Origin: Maledivibacter halophilus
GTDB taxonomy: Bacteria; Bacillota; Clostridia; Peptostreptococcales; Caminicellaceae
Assembly (NCBI RefSeq): GCF_900167445.1
Contig: NZ_FUZT01000013.1
Coordinates: 80,329-144,328 of the forward strand
Direction: 5' to 3'
Length of the DNA: 64,000 nucleotides
Part shown: positions 42,952 through 51,653 of the stretch, in pieces
How the letters are laid out: each line of letters opens with the position of its first letter
Position numbering within the stretch: the first letter of the stretch is position 1
The notes under the pieces: model-generated
What the model saw: the letters and a program-made list of their open reading frames with translations, nothing else
The model's database searches: none
What the model was told of the DNA's origin: nothing
Made by a program: the position numbers and the translations under genes

Positions 42952-45327
42952 ATGCTTGATAGAAAAGGATTTAAAAATAATATAGAAAGAATTCTTAAAA
43001 TGGATTTTGGCAAAACCTTAGATACAGCAGAGTATTATCAAAAGTATAATGCCGTTGCAAAGACATTGATGGAGAAGATAGTAAATAATTGGAATAGAAC
43101 TGAGGAGGAATATTCTAAGGGAAAGCAAGCATATTATTTTTCAGCAGAGTTTTTAATGGGAAGAGCCCTTGGAAACAATCTTATTAATTTAGGTATTTAT
43201 CATGAGGTCAAAGAGATTTTAAAAGAATCAGGAGTAGATATTAATGAGCTTGAAGAGACCCAAGAAGATGCAGGACTTGGAAATGGAGGACTTGGAAGGC
43301 TCGCTGCATGCTTTTTAGATTCCTGCGGAACAAAAAATCTTCCTGTAACAGGGTATGGCATTAGATATAGCCATGGAATTTTTAAGCAGAAATTTGAAAA
43401 TGGTTTCCAGGTGGAGGAAGGAGACAATTGGCTGAAATATGGTGATCCTTGGTCCATAAGAAAATCAGAGGATGAGGTTATAGTTGAATTTGGTGATAAC
43501 AAGGTAAGAGCTGTACCCTATGATACTCCAATTATCGGTTATGGAACAAATAATATTAACAAGCTTAGATTATGGAAGTGTGAGCCAATAAAGGATTTTG
43601 ATTTTAATTTATTTAATTTGCAAAAATATGATGAAGCTGTAAAGGAGAAGAATAGGGCTGAAGATATATCTAGGGTTTTATATCCTAATGATTCTAAAAA
43701 AGAAGGTAAGGTTTTAAGGCTTAAGCAGCAGTATTTTTTTGTATCAGCATCTATTCAGGATTTAATAAAAAAATATAAAAATAGATTTGGTAGGGATTTT
43801 AAGCTGTTTCCAAAGTATCATGCCATACAGCTCAACGATACACATCCAGTTGTGGCTATACCTGAATTAATGAGAATACTTATTGATAATGAAGGTGTTA
43901 ATTGGAAGAATGCATGGGAGATTACAAAAAAAACCTTTGGATATACAAATCATACAATATTGGCAGAAGCTCTTGAACAGTGGTGCAAAGACCTGTATAA
44001 AGAGTGTTTACCAAGGATTTATGAAATAATTGAAGAAATTGATAAATACTTTGTAAAAGAACTAGATGAAAAAGGATATAGTCATGATAAGATAAAGAAA
44101 ATGAGGATTATATCGGATGGTAATATAAAAATGGCTTGGCTAGCCATACACGGTAGCCATACAATAAATGGAGTGGCAAGGCTTCATACCGATATATTAA
44201 AGAATCAGGAATTAAAAGATTGGTATGAGCTTTATCCAAATAAATTTCAAAATAAAACAAATGGAATTACTCCTAGAAGATGGCTAGCTTTATGTAATAA
44301 AGAATTGTCATACTTTATAACGGAGTTATTAGGATCTAATAAATGGATTACTAATCTTGAAATGATAAAGCAATTAGAAGAGTATGCAGATGATGAAAAT
44401 ATTATTAAGAAATTTCTTGATATTAAACAAATAAAAAAGAATCAATTAGCTAGATATATTAAGGAGAGTGAAGGCATTGAAATTGACCCAAACTCAATAT
44501 TTGATATACAGATAAAGAGATTCCATGAGTATAAGAGACAATTATTAAATGCGTTTCATATTTTAGATTCATATTTTAGCTTAAAAGAAAATCCTAATTT
44601 AAATATTATACCAAGAACCTTTATTTTTGGAGGTAAGGCAGCTCCTGGATATATAAGGGCAAAGGCAATAATTAAATTTATAAATGAGATTGCAAAACTT
44701 GTTAATAATGATTCTCAAGCAAAAGAGAAAATTAAAGTTGTATTTGTTAGAAATTATGGTGTATCCTATGGTGAGAAACTTTTTCCTGCAGCAGATATAT
44801 CAGAGCAAATTTCAACTGCTGGGAAAGAGGCTTCAGGTACTGGAAATATGAAATTTATGCTCAATGGTACTCCAACAATAGGAACCTTCGATGGATCAAA
44901 TGTAGAAATAGTAGAAGAAGCTGGGGAGGAAAATAATTTTATATTTGGAGCAAGGGTAGAAGAAATTAAAAAAATTAAAGACAGCTACAATCCCAAAGAG
45001 TATTATGAGAAAATACCAAGATTGAAAAAGGTTGTAGATACTTTAATTGATGGAACCTTTAAAGATGAAGGAACTGGCATGTTTAAGGAATTATACGATT
45101 CTCTATTAAATGGAACAAGTTGGAGCAAAGCCGATGAGTACTTCCTATTTAGAGATTTTAATGATTATATAGAGGCGCAAAAAAAGGTAGATGAAGCCTA
45201 TAAAGATAGACTTGGGTGGGCAAAAAAATGCTGGATTAATATGATAAGTGCTGGAAAATTCAGCAGTGATAGAACTATTTTAGAATATTCCAGGGAAATT
45301 TGGAACATAAAAGCTAAAAAGATTTAA
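42952..45327 (+). CDS. glgP: Glycogen/maltodextrin phosphorylase
   Basis: The protein has 791 residues, the full GT35 length. EDAGLGNGGLGRLAACFLDS is the N-terminal signature, and the PLP-binding lysine is K634 in EASGTGNMKFMLNGT. It releases glucose-1-phosphate from alpha-glucans. It works with the malQ product encoded just upstream; glycogen synthesis genes are not in this window. I see no clear terminator after it before the repeat at 45367. Confidence 0.97.
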   Translation: MLDRKGFKNNIERILKMDFGKTLDTAEYYQKYNAVAKTLMEKIVNNWNRTEEEYSKGKQAYYFSAEFLMGRALGNNLINLGIYHEVKEILKESGVDINELEETQEDAGLGNGGLGRLAACFLDSCGTKNLPVTGYGIRYSHGIFKQKFENGFQVEEGDNWLKYGDPWSIRKSEDEVIVEFGDNKVRAVPYDTPIIGYGTNNINKLRLWKCEPIKDFDFNLFNLQKYDEAVKEKNRAEDISRVLYPNDSKKEGKVLRLKQQYFFVSASIQDLIKKYKNRFGRDFKLFPKYHAIQLNDTHPVVAIPELMRILIDNEGVNWKNAWEITKKTFGYTNHTILAEALEQWCKDLYKECLPRIYEIIEEIDKYFVKELDEKGYSHDKIKKMRIISDGNIKMAWLAIHGSHTINGVARLHTDILKNQELKDWYELYPNKFQNKTNGITPRRWLALCNKELSYFITELLGSNKWITNLEMIKQLEEYADDENIIKKFLDIKQIKKNQLARYIKESEGIEIDPNSIFDIQIKRFHEYKRQLLNAFHILDSYFSLKENPNLNIIPRTFIFGGKAAPGYIRAKAIIKFINEIAKLVNNDSQAKEKIKVVFVRNYGVSYGEKLFPAADISEQISTAGKEASGTGNMKFMLNGTPTIGTFDGSNVEIVEEAGEENNFIFGARVEEIKKIKDSYNPKEYYEKIPRLKKVVDTLIDGTFKDEGTGMFKELYDSLLNGTSWSKADEYFLFRDFNDYIEAQKKVDEAYKDRLGWAKKCWINMISAGKFSSDRTILEYSREIWNIKAKKI

Positions 45328-45366
45328 AGGTAGGAATTTAAATACTTTCTTCAAATCTTTTTATAT

Positions 45367-45466
45367 AATTGAGTAAATTGCATAATATATATGAATAGAT
45401 TCGGAGGGGTTAGAGTAATATGCAGTAATTATTTTTCAAGAAGGTAGGTATGTAATTTCCTCAATT
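45367..45466. repeat. Small palindromic repeat, family M, copy 2
   Basis: The ends are AATTGAGTAAATTGCATAAT and ATGTAATTTCCTCAATT. At 100 bp it has the same size and ends as the copy after rsgI. The interior differs. The remaining gap to 45637 shows nothing else I can support. Confidence 0.65.
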
Positions 45467-45637
45467 AAAAATATTGAATTTAATGCGATAATGCTGTATA
45501 ATTTTAATACCATAGTTTTAATGTGAATTCAAAGTAACTAAGGAGAGTGGTATATATAATGATTTGCTAAAAATACCTTATTTTACATTCTTATGAAAAG
45601 ATTATATTCTTTAAAAAATTCAATTAGAGGTGGAGAA

Positions 45638-45886
45638 ATGAAAGTTTTTATGGATTTTGAAGAGCATATTGCCATGAAGGAAAAAAGAAGCAAAAAAATG
45701 AAGGGTAAGGGAAAAGAAAACTATGGTGAGGACGATATGGAATATATGATGAAGAAGAAGAAAAATAATAGAAAGAATAAAATGAAAAAATATAAAAATA
45801 ATATGAAATATTCATATAACTATGAAGAAGATTTATACGACGATGATTTGTATGATATCGATTATGATATTGATAAAATAAAATAA
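45638..45886 (+). CDS. Small highly charged hypothetical protein
   Basis: The protein has 82 residues from ATG 45638, with GAGGTGG upstream; a longer in-frame start at 45593 lacks such a site. The first 15 residues (MKVFMDFEEHIAMKE) are ordinary. The middle is dominated by Lys, Asn and Met, and the tail by Asp and Tyr (EEDLYDDDLYDIDYDID). No domain is recognisable. A good terminator follows, which supports a real transcript. Function unknown. Confidence 0.6.
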   Translation: MKVFMDFEEHIAMKEKRSKKMKGKGKENYGEDDMEYMMKKKKNNRKNKMKKYKNNMKYSYNYEEDLYDDDLYDIDYDIDKIK

Positions 45887-45900
45887 ATTAAAATTAAATT

Positions 45901-45944
45901 AAATCTATTACTGATTTATGAGCTGAATTGGTAATAGATTTTTA
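45901..45944 (+). terminator. Terminator after the charged small protein gene
   Basis: AAATCTATTAC and GTAATAGATTT form an 11-bp perfect stem whose T-rich end is followed by TTAT. Confidence 0.85.
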
Positions 45945-45994
45945 TATTACATGACTTAAGAAGAAGTTTATATAATAAAGTAGTATCTAAATAC

Positions 45995-46114
45995 TTGAGG
46001 AAATTGCATAATACATTTGAAGAATTTTAAAATACAAAATGTAGTAGAAATAGCTAAGTAAGTTATCTACATATTGTATTTTAAAATTAATAATGTTCAT
46101 TATGCAAGTTTCTC
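45995..46114. repeat. Small palindromic repeat, family M, copy 3, with long hairpin
   Basis: The ends TTGAGGAAATTGCATAAT and CATTATGCAAGTTTCTCA enclose a second inverted pair, AATTTTAAAATACAAAATGT and ACATATTGTATTTTAAAATT. The whole 120-bp element can fold almost end to end. Confidence 0.68.
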
Positions 46115-46192
46115 ACTTATGAAAACCATTGAAAAGAATAAAAGTTATATTTATACTATAGATAAAGAAATTTATAGGAGGTATAAAATGAT

Positions 46193-46834
46193 ATGGATAA
46201 TAATGTAAAGTTTGTTGTGGAGAAAAAGGTTCAAAGAACTATAGAAAATTTAGAAAAAAATAATATGAATGGCTATTTTGTTCAAAACGAAGGAGAAGCT
46301 ATAAAAAAGATTGAAGAGTTAATAAAAGAGGGAGATACAGTATCGGTTGGAGGCTCTAGGACTATTTTTGAAACTGGGGTGATAGACTATTTAAGAAATG
46401 GTAAATATAATTTTTTAGACCGGTACAAAGAAGGATTGACTCCTGAAGATATAAAGGATATTTACAGAAAAAGTTTTTTTGCCGATGCATATTTTGCAAG
46501 CAGTAATGCTATTACAGAAGAGGGAGAACTTTATAATGTAGATGGCACAGGAAATAGAGTCGCAGCAATGATATATGGACCAAATAAAGTCATAGTAGTT
46601 GCTGGAGTAAATAAAATAGTTAGGGATCTGGATGAGGCTATAATGAGAAATAGAGAATTGGCAGCTCCTGCCAATGCCAAGAGATTGAATAAGAAAACGC
46701 CTTGTTCTCAGGTAGGATATTGTATGGATTGCAATAGTAAAGATAGAATATGTAGTGACTATGTTGCCATAAGAAGACAAGGGAATAAAGACAGGATTCA
46801 TGTAATAATAATTAACAAAGATTTTGGATACTAA
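46193..46834 (+). CDS. LUD-domain protein (lactate utilization protein type)
   Basis: The protein has 213 residues. The single LUD (DUF162) domain shows the core TVSVGGSRTIFETGVIDYL, FFADAYFASSNAITEEGELYNVDGTGNR and NKVIVVAGVNKIV. In LutC-type proteins this domain assists lactate oxidation, but no lutA or lutB lies here, and stand-alone LUD proteins in clostridia have no firm function. A cysteine-rich segment near residue 170-190 (CSQVGYCMDCNSKDRICSDY) may bind a metal. AGGAGG lies 10 nt before the start. It forms a single-gene unit with its own terminator. Confidence 0.85.
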   Translation: MDNNVKFVVEKKVQRTIENLEKNNMNGYFVQNEGEAIKKIEELIKEGDTVSVGGSRTIFETGVIDYLRNGKYNFLDRYKEGLTPEDIKDIYRKSFFADAYFASSNAITEEGELYNVDGTGNRVAAMIYGPNKVIVVAGVNKIVRDLDEAIMRNRELAAPANAKRLNKKTPCSQVGYCMDCNSKDRICSDYVAIRRQGNKDRIHVIIINKDFGY

Positions 46835-46874
46835 GAGCTTATTTATATAAATATTTAAAGTAGAGTAATAAAGG

Positions 46875-46899
46875 GCCAGAGAATAATTCTCTGGCTTTT
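46875..46899 (+). terminator. Terminator after the LUD-domain gene
   Basis: GCCAGAGAA and TTCTCTGGC with a 3-nt loop are followed by TTTT. Confidence 0.93.
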
Positions 46900-46926
46900 A
46901 AATTTTATATAAAATAAAAATAATAC

Positions 46927-46980
46927 TTGAAAAAATTCTAAGCATTAAGTATAATAATATTAACAAACTTAGTATACTAA
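46927..46980 (+). promoter_or_regulatory. Promoter and probable operator of the GntR regulator/PTS locus
   Basis: TTGAAA (46927-46932) and TATAAT (46950-46955) are 17 bp apart. The perfect palindrome TTAGTATACTAA (46969-46980) sits just after the expected start point. It fits the GTATAC-type dyads bound by HutC-subfamily GntR repressors such as NagR, so autorepression is likely. Confidence 0.65.
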
Positions 46981-47043
46981 CATAAGAACATAATAACATA
47001 TTAATGTTATTTCATGCTTTAGTAAAAGAATAAAATAGAAAGG

Positions 47044-47778
47044 GTGATTGAAATTATTGATAAAAATTCACCTATCCCTTTATACTATCAGGTTAAAGAG
47101 GATATAGTAAAAAAAATCAAAAATAAAGAACTAAAGGTAAATGATAGAATCGGGAGTGAAAATGAGTTAGTAAAAACATATAACGTAAGCTTAATAACAA
47201 TCAGAAAAGCTTTAGCTGAATTAGTAAATGAAGGTTATTTATATAGGATTCAAGGTAAGGGAACCTATGTGGCTGAAAGAAAGGTCAACAGAGTTCTCAA
47301 TATAATGAGCTTTACAGAAGAAACAAGGGAAAAAGGTTTTAAACCAGAGATAAAGGTTTTAGAACTTAAAATTGTAGAAGATGAGGCAATAGCAGAGAAA
47401 CTAAATATACATAAAGCCCAGTCTATAATAAAGATAAAAAGACTTAGACTAGCGGATGATATACCAGTTGCTTTGCAGACATCATATATATCTCAGGCAT
47501 TGATAGAATTGGAGAGTTTGAAAAATAAACTTGCTAAGGAAAAATCTCTTTATAGGATATTAAATGATGTAGGTGTTGAACCAGATAGGGCAAAAGAGGT
47601 ATATGAAGTTCAGAAACTAAAGAGTGAAGAGGACTGCCAGTTATTAAATCTTCATGAAGGTGATCCGATATTTTTCGTTAAGAGAAATACTTATACTAAA
47701 AAGAATGAGCTATTTGAATATGTTGAGACTATATTAAGAGGTGATAAATATACTATCGAATTAGAGTTAAAAAAATAA
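47044..47778 (+). CDS. GntR-family (HutC/NagR-type) transcriptional regulator
   Basis: About 240 residues. A winged helix-turn-helix lies at about 10-78 (SPIPLYYQVKEDIVKKI, RIGSENELVKTYNVSLITIRKAL), and a UTRA effector domain at about 95-240. UTRA domains bind phosphorylated sugars, often GlcNAc-6-P or GlcN-6-P in this subfamily. The start is unclear: GTG 47044 overlaps the AAAGGG ribosome binding site, and better spaced codons in frame would be ATT at 47053 or 47056. It precedes the PTS genes by 98 bp and probably controls them. Confidence 0.9.
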   Translation: MIEIIDKNSPIPLYYQVKEDIVKKIKNKELKVNDRIGSENELVKTYNVSLITIRKALAELVNEGYLYRIQGKGTYVAERKVNRVLNIMSFTEETREKGFKPEIKVLELKIVEDEAIAEKLNIHKAQSIIKIKRLRLADDIPVALQTSYISQALIELESLKNKLAKEKSLYRILNDVGVEPDRAKEVYEVQKLKSEEDCQLLNLHEGDPIFFVKRNTYTKKNELFEYVETILRGDKYTIELELKK

Positions 47779-47876
47779 GTTGATATTATTAGTGGAATAT
47801 TTAAATCTACTTTAAATTATTTTAATATACCTATAATATTTTAAAATTCATTTTATCCAAAGAAGGAGGAGTATAG

Positions 47877-48368
47877 ATGGAAAATAATTTTATAAGGATC
47901 GATGATCGTTTGATACATGGTCAAATTATAGCTAGATGGTCAAGACATTTAAGCTTGAAGAATATAATTGCCGTTGATGACAAAACAGCTTCAAATCCAA
48001 TGCTAAAGTCAATAATGATGATGTCAGTACCTAAGCAATATAAAACTTATATCTGCAAAATGGAGGAGTTTAAAGATTTAATTAACGGGTTGGAAAAGGA
48101 CAATGGGAATAATTTGATTATTGCAAGATTTCCATACATGCTTAAAAATATTTTATCTGAAGATATGAAGGCCAAGTCTATAAATATAGGAAATGTTTCA
48201 AAAAAAGATGAAGATTCCTTTGAAATAATGTCTAATATATTCCTAACAAAAGAAGATGTTAGTGTTATAGAAGAACTTCATAATCAGGGTAAGGAAATAG
48301 TTTTTCAACTCGTTCCAGATTCCCAGAGACTTTCATGGGATAAGATTAGAAATAAATATATAGGATAA
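47877..48368 (+). CDS. PTS mannose/fructose/sorbose-family IIB component
   Basis: The protein has 163 residues. The phosphorylated His14 lies in FIRIDDRLIHGQIIARW, the hallmark of mannose-family IIB. It takes phosphate from IIA (50841) and passes it to the incoming sugar. It is the first structural gene of the locus. The sugar is probably an amino or N-acetylamino sugar, judged from SIS and nagA genes downstream. Confidence 0.95.
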   Translation: MENNFIRIDDRLIHGQIIARWSRHLSLKNIIAVDDKTASNPMLKSIMMMSVPKQYKTYICKMEEFKDLINGLEKDNGNNLIIARFPYMLKNILSEDMKAKSINIGNVSKKDEDSFEIMSNIFLTKEDVSVIEELHNQGKEIVFQLVPDSQRLSWDKIRNKYIG

Positions 48369-48431
48369 GAAGGAGGTGAAAAAATAAAACTATTTATGTT
48401 ATATGAGCAAATATTATAAGGAGGAATTCAT

Positions 48432-49190
48432 ATGACTATTAAATTGATACTTATTGCAGCCCTTGCTTATCTAGGGGCAATTGGAGCACCATGGTTTTTT
48501 GGAACGACTGGAGGATTTTATACATTGGGTAGACCTTTAGTAGCTTCAGCGTTAGTTGGTTTAATATTAGGAGATGTAACAACAGCTTTAGAGGTGGGGG
48601 TTTTAATACAAGCTATGTATATAGGAATTATAACTCCTGGAGCAGTAATGCCTTTTGATGTTGATTATATTGGTTATTTGGCACCGGCTCTGGTTATTTT
48701 ATCAAAGATGGACCCTACATTGGCTCCAACCTTGGCTGTTCCAATTGGATTAATTGGGGTAATGATTTGGAATCTAGTTTGGGTAGTAAATGTTTATTTT
48801 GCACAAAAAGCAGATAAATTTGCAGAAAACGGTAATCTAAAAGGTGTAGTATCTATGAACATAATACCGCAAGTAGCTAATTTTGCTCTAAGATTTGTTC
48901 CTGCTTTCATTATTTTATATTTAGGAAAAGGTTTTTTAGAAAAATTGTTAGCTTCAATTCCAGAATTCATAACACATTATTTACAAGTTGTAGGTGGAAT
49001 GCTTCCTGCTTTAGGTATTGGACTATTATTAACAATGATAGTAAAAGAAAGAATATACTTAGGTTTATTCTTAGTAGGTTTTGTTTTGGTAGTATATTTG
49101 CAATTGCCAATATTAGCCATAGCTTTAATAGGAAGTGTTTTAGCATTGTTCTGGTTTAAGTTTGCAGCTAATAATGGGGAGGCGGTTTAA
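48432..49190 (+). CDS. PTS mannose/fructose/sorbose-family IIC component
   Basis: The protein has 252 residues and is very hydrophobic, with about seven to eight membrane segments. GRPLVASALVGLILGD and VGVLIQAMYIGIITPGAVMPFD are typical of EIIC-Man/Sor. It forms the membrane channel with IID, whose start overlaps its stop by one base (TAATG). A GGAGG site precedes ATG 48432. Confidence 0.95.
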   Translation: MTIKLILIAALAYLGAIGAPWFFGTTGGFYTLGRPLVASALVGLILGDVTTALEVGVLIQAMYIGIITPGAVMPFDVDYIGYLAPALVILSKMDPTLAPTLAVPIGLIGVMIWNLVWVVNVYFAQKADKFAENGNLKGVVSMNIIPQVANFALRFVPAFIILYLGKGFLEKLLASIPEFITHYLQVVGGMLPALGIGLLLTMIVKERIYLGLFLVGFVLVVYLQLPILAIALIGSVLALFWFKFAANNGEAV

Positions 49191-50005
49191 TGAGTGAAAA
49201 AAAACTATCTAAAAGGGCATTATTTAGGTCGTGGTTAACTTGGCTTTTCTTTAATGGGTCCTCACAAAGTGGTGTTAAAATGCAGGGAGTTGCTTTTTGC
49301 CACTCTATGACTCCCATAATAAAGGAATTATATAAGGATGATAAAGAGGGAATAAAGTCTGCTTTGAAAAGACATTTAACTTTATTTAATGTTGAACCTC
49401 AAGTAGGCAGTGTTATTACAGGGGTTTCAGCAGCAATGGAAGAGCAAAGAGCAAATGGAGCTGAGCTAGATGATGATACTATCAATACTGTTAAGGTGGC
49501 ATTAATGGGACCAATATCAGGAATAGGAGATACATTAGTTCCTGGAACTTTGATTCCTATATTATTAGCTATAGCTTTGGGCATTACAAAAACATCTGGA
49601 CTAGTTGGACCGTTATTTTATGCTATTGTTTATCCAGTTATTACAATCCTATACTCATGGTATTTATTTAAATTTGGTTATAATGCAGGAATAAATGGAA
49701 TACAAAATATGCTGGCAGATGGAAAGATGAATGCTTTAACTGATTCATTAAGTGTATTGGGGTTATTGGTAATAGGGGCATTAAGTGCTACATATATAAA
49801 TATAAGTACACCTTTGAAATATGTTAGAGGAGAAATGGTTTTATCGCTTCAGGATATTTTGGATAGGATAATGCCGGGAATACTGCCATTAGTAATTGTT
49901 GGATTAGTTTATTATTTACTATCAAAGAAGAAAAAATCACCATTATGGGTAATGGGTTTTATATTTATATTTGCATTAGTAGGAACAGTGTTAAGAATAT
50001 TCTAA
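49190..50005 (+). CDS. PTS mannose/fructose/sorbose-family IID component
   Basis: The protein has 271 residues. The cytoplasmic N-terminal part (SKRALFRSWLTWLFFNGSSQ, VAFCHSMTPIIKELY) and the segment VALMGPISGIGDTLVPGTL are characteristic of EIID-Man. C-terminal membrane helices follow. It partners IIC. The start overlaps the IIC stop codon, giving translational coupling. Confidence 0.95.
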   Translation: MSEKKLSKRALFRSWLTWLFFNGSSQSGVKMQGVAFCHSMTPIIKELYKDDKEGIKSALKRHLTLFNVEPQVGSVITGVSAAMEEQRANGAELDDDTINTVKVALMGPISGIGDTLVPGTLIPILLAIALGITKTSGLVGPLFYAIVYPVITILYSWYLFKFGYNAGINGIQNMLADGKMNALTDSLSVLGLLVIGALSATYINISTPLKYVRGEMVLSLQDILDRIMPGILPLVIVGLVYYLLSKKKKSPLWVMGFIFIFALVGTVLRIF

Positions 50006-50067
50006 GCCTTTTTTAAAAGGTGTTTAGAATTCTATATATTATATTTTAAAATGAAAGGAAGATTATA

Positions 50068-50829
50068 ATGGCTTTAGATTACTTTGTAAAATCAAATCAA
50101 GTATTAGAAAAAATAGCTAAGACGCAAGAAGAGAATATTTTAAAAGCAGCTGAATTAATGGCAGATACCATATCTAATGGAAATCTTGTTCATTTATTTG
50201 GAAGTGGTCATTCAGTTATACCTACATTGGATGTATTTCCAAGATATGGTGGAATTGTTGGTTTTCATCCTTTAATGGACCCACGTTTAATGTGGCATAA
50301 TGTTATTGGCGCAGGAGGAGCTAGAGAGCTTCTGTGGATTGAAAGACAGGAAGGATATATTAAAAACTTTTTACAAAGCTATGATTTAAAAAAAGGTGAG
50401 GTATTAGTTGTATATTCCCATGGCGGACTTAATGCAGCACCGGTAGAAGCTGCAATATATGCTAAAGAAAGAGGATTAAAGGTCGTTGCTATAACTTCAG
50501 GAGATAATTATAATATGGCCACAGCCACTCATTCAAGTGGTAATAAGCTTGGAGATTTAGCAGATGTTTTAATTGACAATTGTTGTCCATTAGAAGATTC
50601 TTTAGTTAAAATTGAAGGATATCACCAGCCTGTAGGAGCAAGCTCAACATTGGCCGTTATATATATTTCTCAAGCTTTTGCTGCTGAGACAGCAAAGTTA
50701 TTGCAGAAGAAAGGCCACGATCTTTCAATATTTGTATCCCCTAATGTTGTGGAAGTTCCACAAGAGAATAATGATAATGTTTATGAAGATTATACTAATT
50801 TGATTAAAAAAAATAATATCACAATATAG
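50068..50829 (+). CDS. SIS-domain sugar-phosphate isomerase-like protein
   Basis: The protein has 253 residues. A sugar isomerase (SIS) domain has HLFGSGHSVIPTLDVFPRYG near residue 40-58, EVLVVYSHGGLNAAPVEAAI around 110-130 and KVVAITSG after it. It belongs to the UPF0309-like group rather than GlmS or MurQ proper. SIS proteins isomerise or otherwise act on phospho-amino-sugars. Placed between IID and IIA genes and before nagA, it probably handles the imported sugar phosphate. A degraded second SIS gene lies at 51333. Confidence 0.88.
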   Translation: MALDYFVKSNQVLEKIAKTQEENILKAAELMADTISNGNLVHLFGSGHSVIPTLDVFPRYGGIVGFHPLMDPRLMWHNVIGAGGARELLWIERQEGYIKNFLQSYDLKKGEVLVVYSHGGLNAAPVEAAIYAKERGLKVVAITSGDNYNMATATHSSGNKLGDLADVLIDNCCPLEDSLVKIEGYHQPVGASSTLAVIYISQAFAAETAKLLQKKGHDLSIFVSPNVVEVPQENNDNVYEDYTNLIKKNNITI

Positions 50830-50840
50830 AAGGTGGTTTA

Positions 50841-51254
50841 ATGACAGGCTTTGTAATTACAGGTCATAATAATTTTGCAAAGGGTATATTAGGAGCAGCA
50901 GAGCTTATTGTTGGAAAACAAAAAAATATTATAGCTGTGGATTTTCTTCCAGAGGACAATATTGATATTTTAGATAAAAAGATACATTTAGCTCTAGAAG
51001 AGCTAAGTAATAGTAAGGATATAGTAATATTTGCAGATTTAGTTGGAGGCAGCCCTTTCAATAGGTCTATGATTGCTTCAACCAATAATAAACAAAGTAA
51101 TATACATGTAATTGGCGGTGTTAATCTATCTATGATTATTGAAGCCTTAAGCCTTAGAGATACTTATGATGATGTAAAAAAGTTAATTAACCAAATAATA
51201 GATGTGGCTTCGGAAAGTATAAGATATGGAAATAAGATGTTAGAAGATAATTAG
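50841..51254 (+). CDS. PTS mannose-family IIA component
   Basis: The protein has 137 residues. The phosphohistidine is His9 in GFVITGHNNFAKGILGAAEL, and DLVGGSPFNRS follows around residue 69. It accepts phosphate from HPr and gives it to the IIB of this locus. It starts 11 bp after the SIS gene. Confidence 0.94.
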   Translation: MTGFVITGHNNFAKGILGAAELIVGKQKNIIAVDFLPEDNIDILDKKIHLALEELSNSKDIVIFADLVGGSPFNRSMIASTNNKQSNIHVIGGVNLSMIIEALSLRDTYDDVKKLINQIIDVASESIRYGNKMLEDN

Positions 51255-51332
51255 AAGATTAATGCTGTTGGCTAAGTAGGTTAAATGATTATTATTTAAC
51301 CTACTTTAATATTTTAATTAGACTAAAGATGA

Positions 51333-51578
51333 AGTGTTTTAACACTAATTAAGACAATAGAGAAGTATGGAGATAGCTTAGTTGAATTTGGCAGTGTAAA
51401 ATCTGGACCAGCTTCAACTATAGCAGGATCTATTATTGTAAATAGCATTGTAGTTCAAACCTTAAAAAATTTATATGATGAAAATCAGCAGCTGCCTATT
51501 TATGTGAGTCAAAATGTTGATGGCTACAATAATGATGATATTTTCAGAAAGTTTGAAAAAAGAATAAAGCATCTTTAG
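51333..51578 (+). pseudogene. 3' remnant of a second SIS-domain gene
   Basis: An 81-codon frame without any start codon at its head reads KSGPASTIAGSIIVNSIVVQ and later LPIYVSQNVDGYNNDDIF before a stop. This is the C-terminal part of an SIS-domain sugar isomerase, parallel to residues about 190-253 of the intact gene at 50068 (GASSTLAVIYISQAF, LSIFVSPNVVEVP). The N-terminal two-thirds are gone and a stop lies just upstream. It looks like the relic of a paralogue or of gene replacement. Confidence 0.7.
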
Positions 51579-51653
51579 ATTTAGAGAATTAAATTATAGG
51601 AATTGATTTTAAATTTTACATGAAAGAAAAATTAAAATGGAGGGAAGGCTTTT

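Noticed and set aside
45541..45637. A tiny frame ATG ATT TGC TAA after GGAGAG upstream of the charged protein
   Set aside because: Three codons are too few to support and the spacing is long; it may only be a chance stop-start pair.
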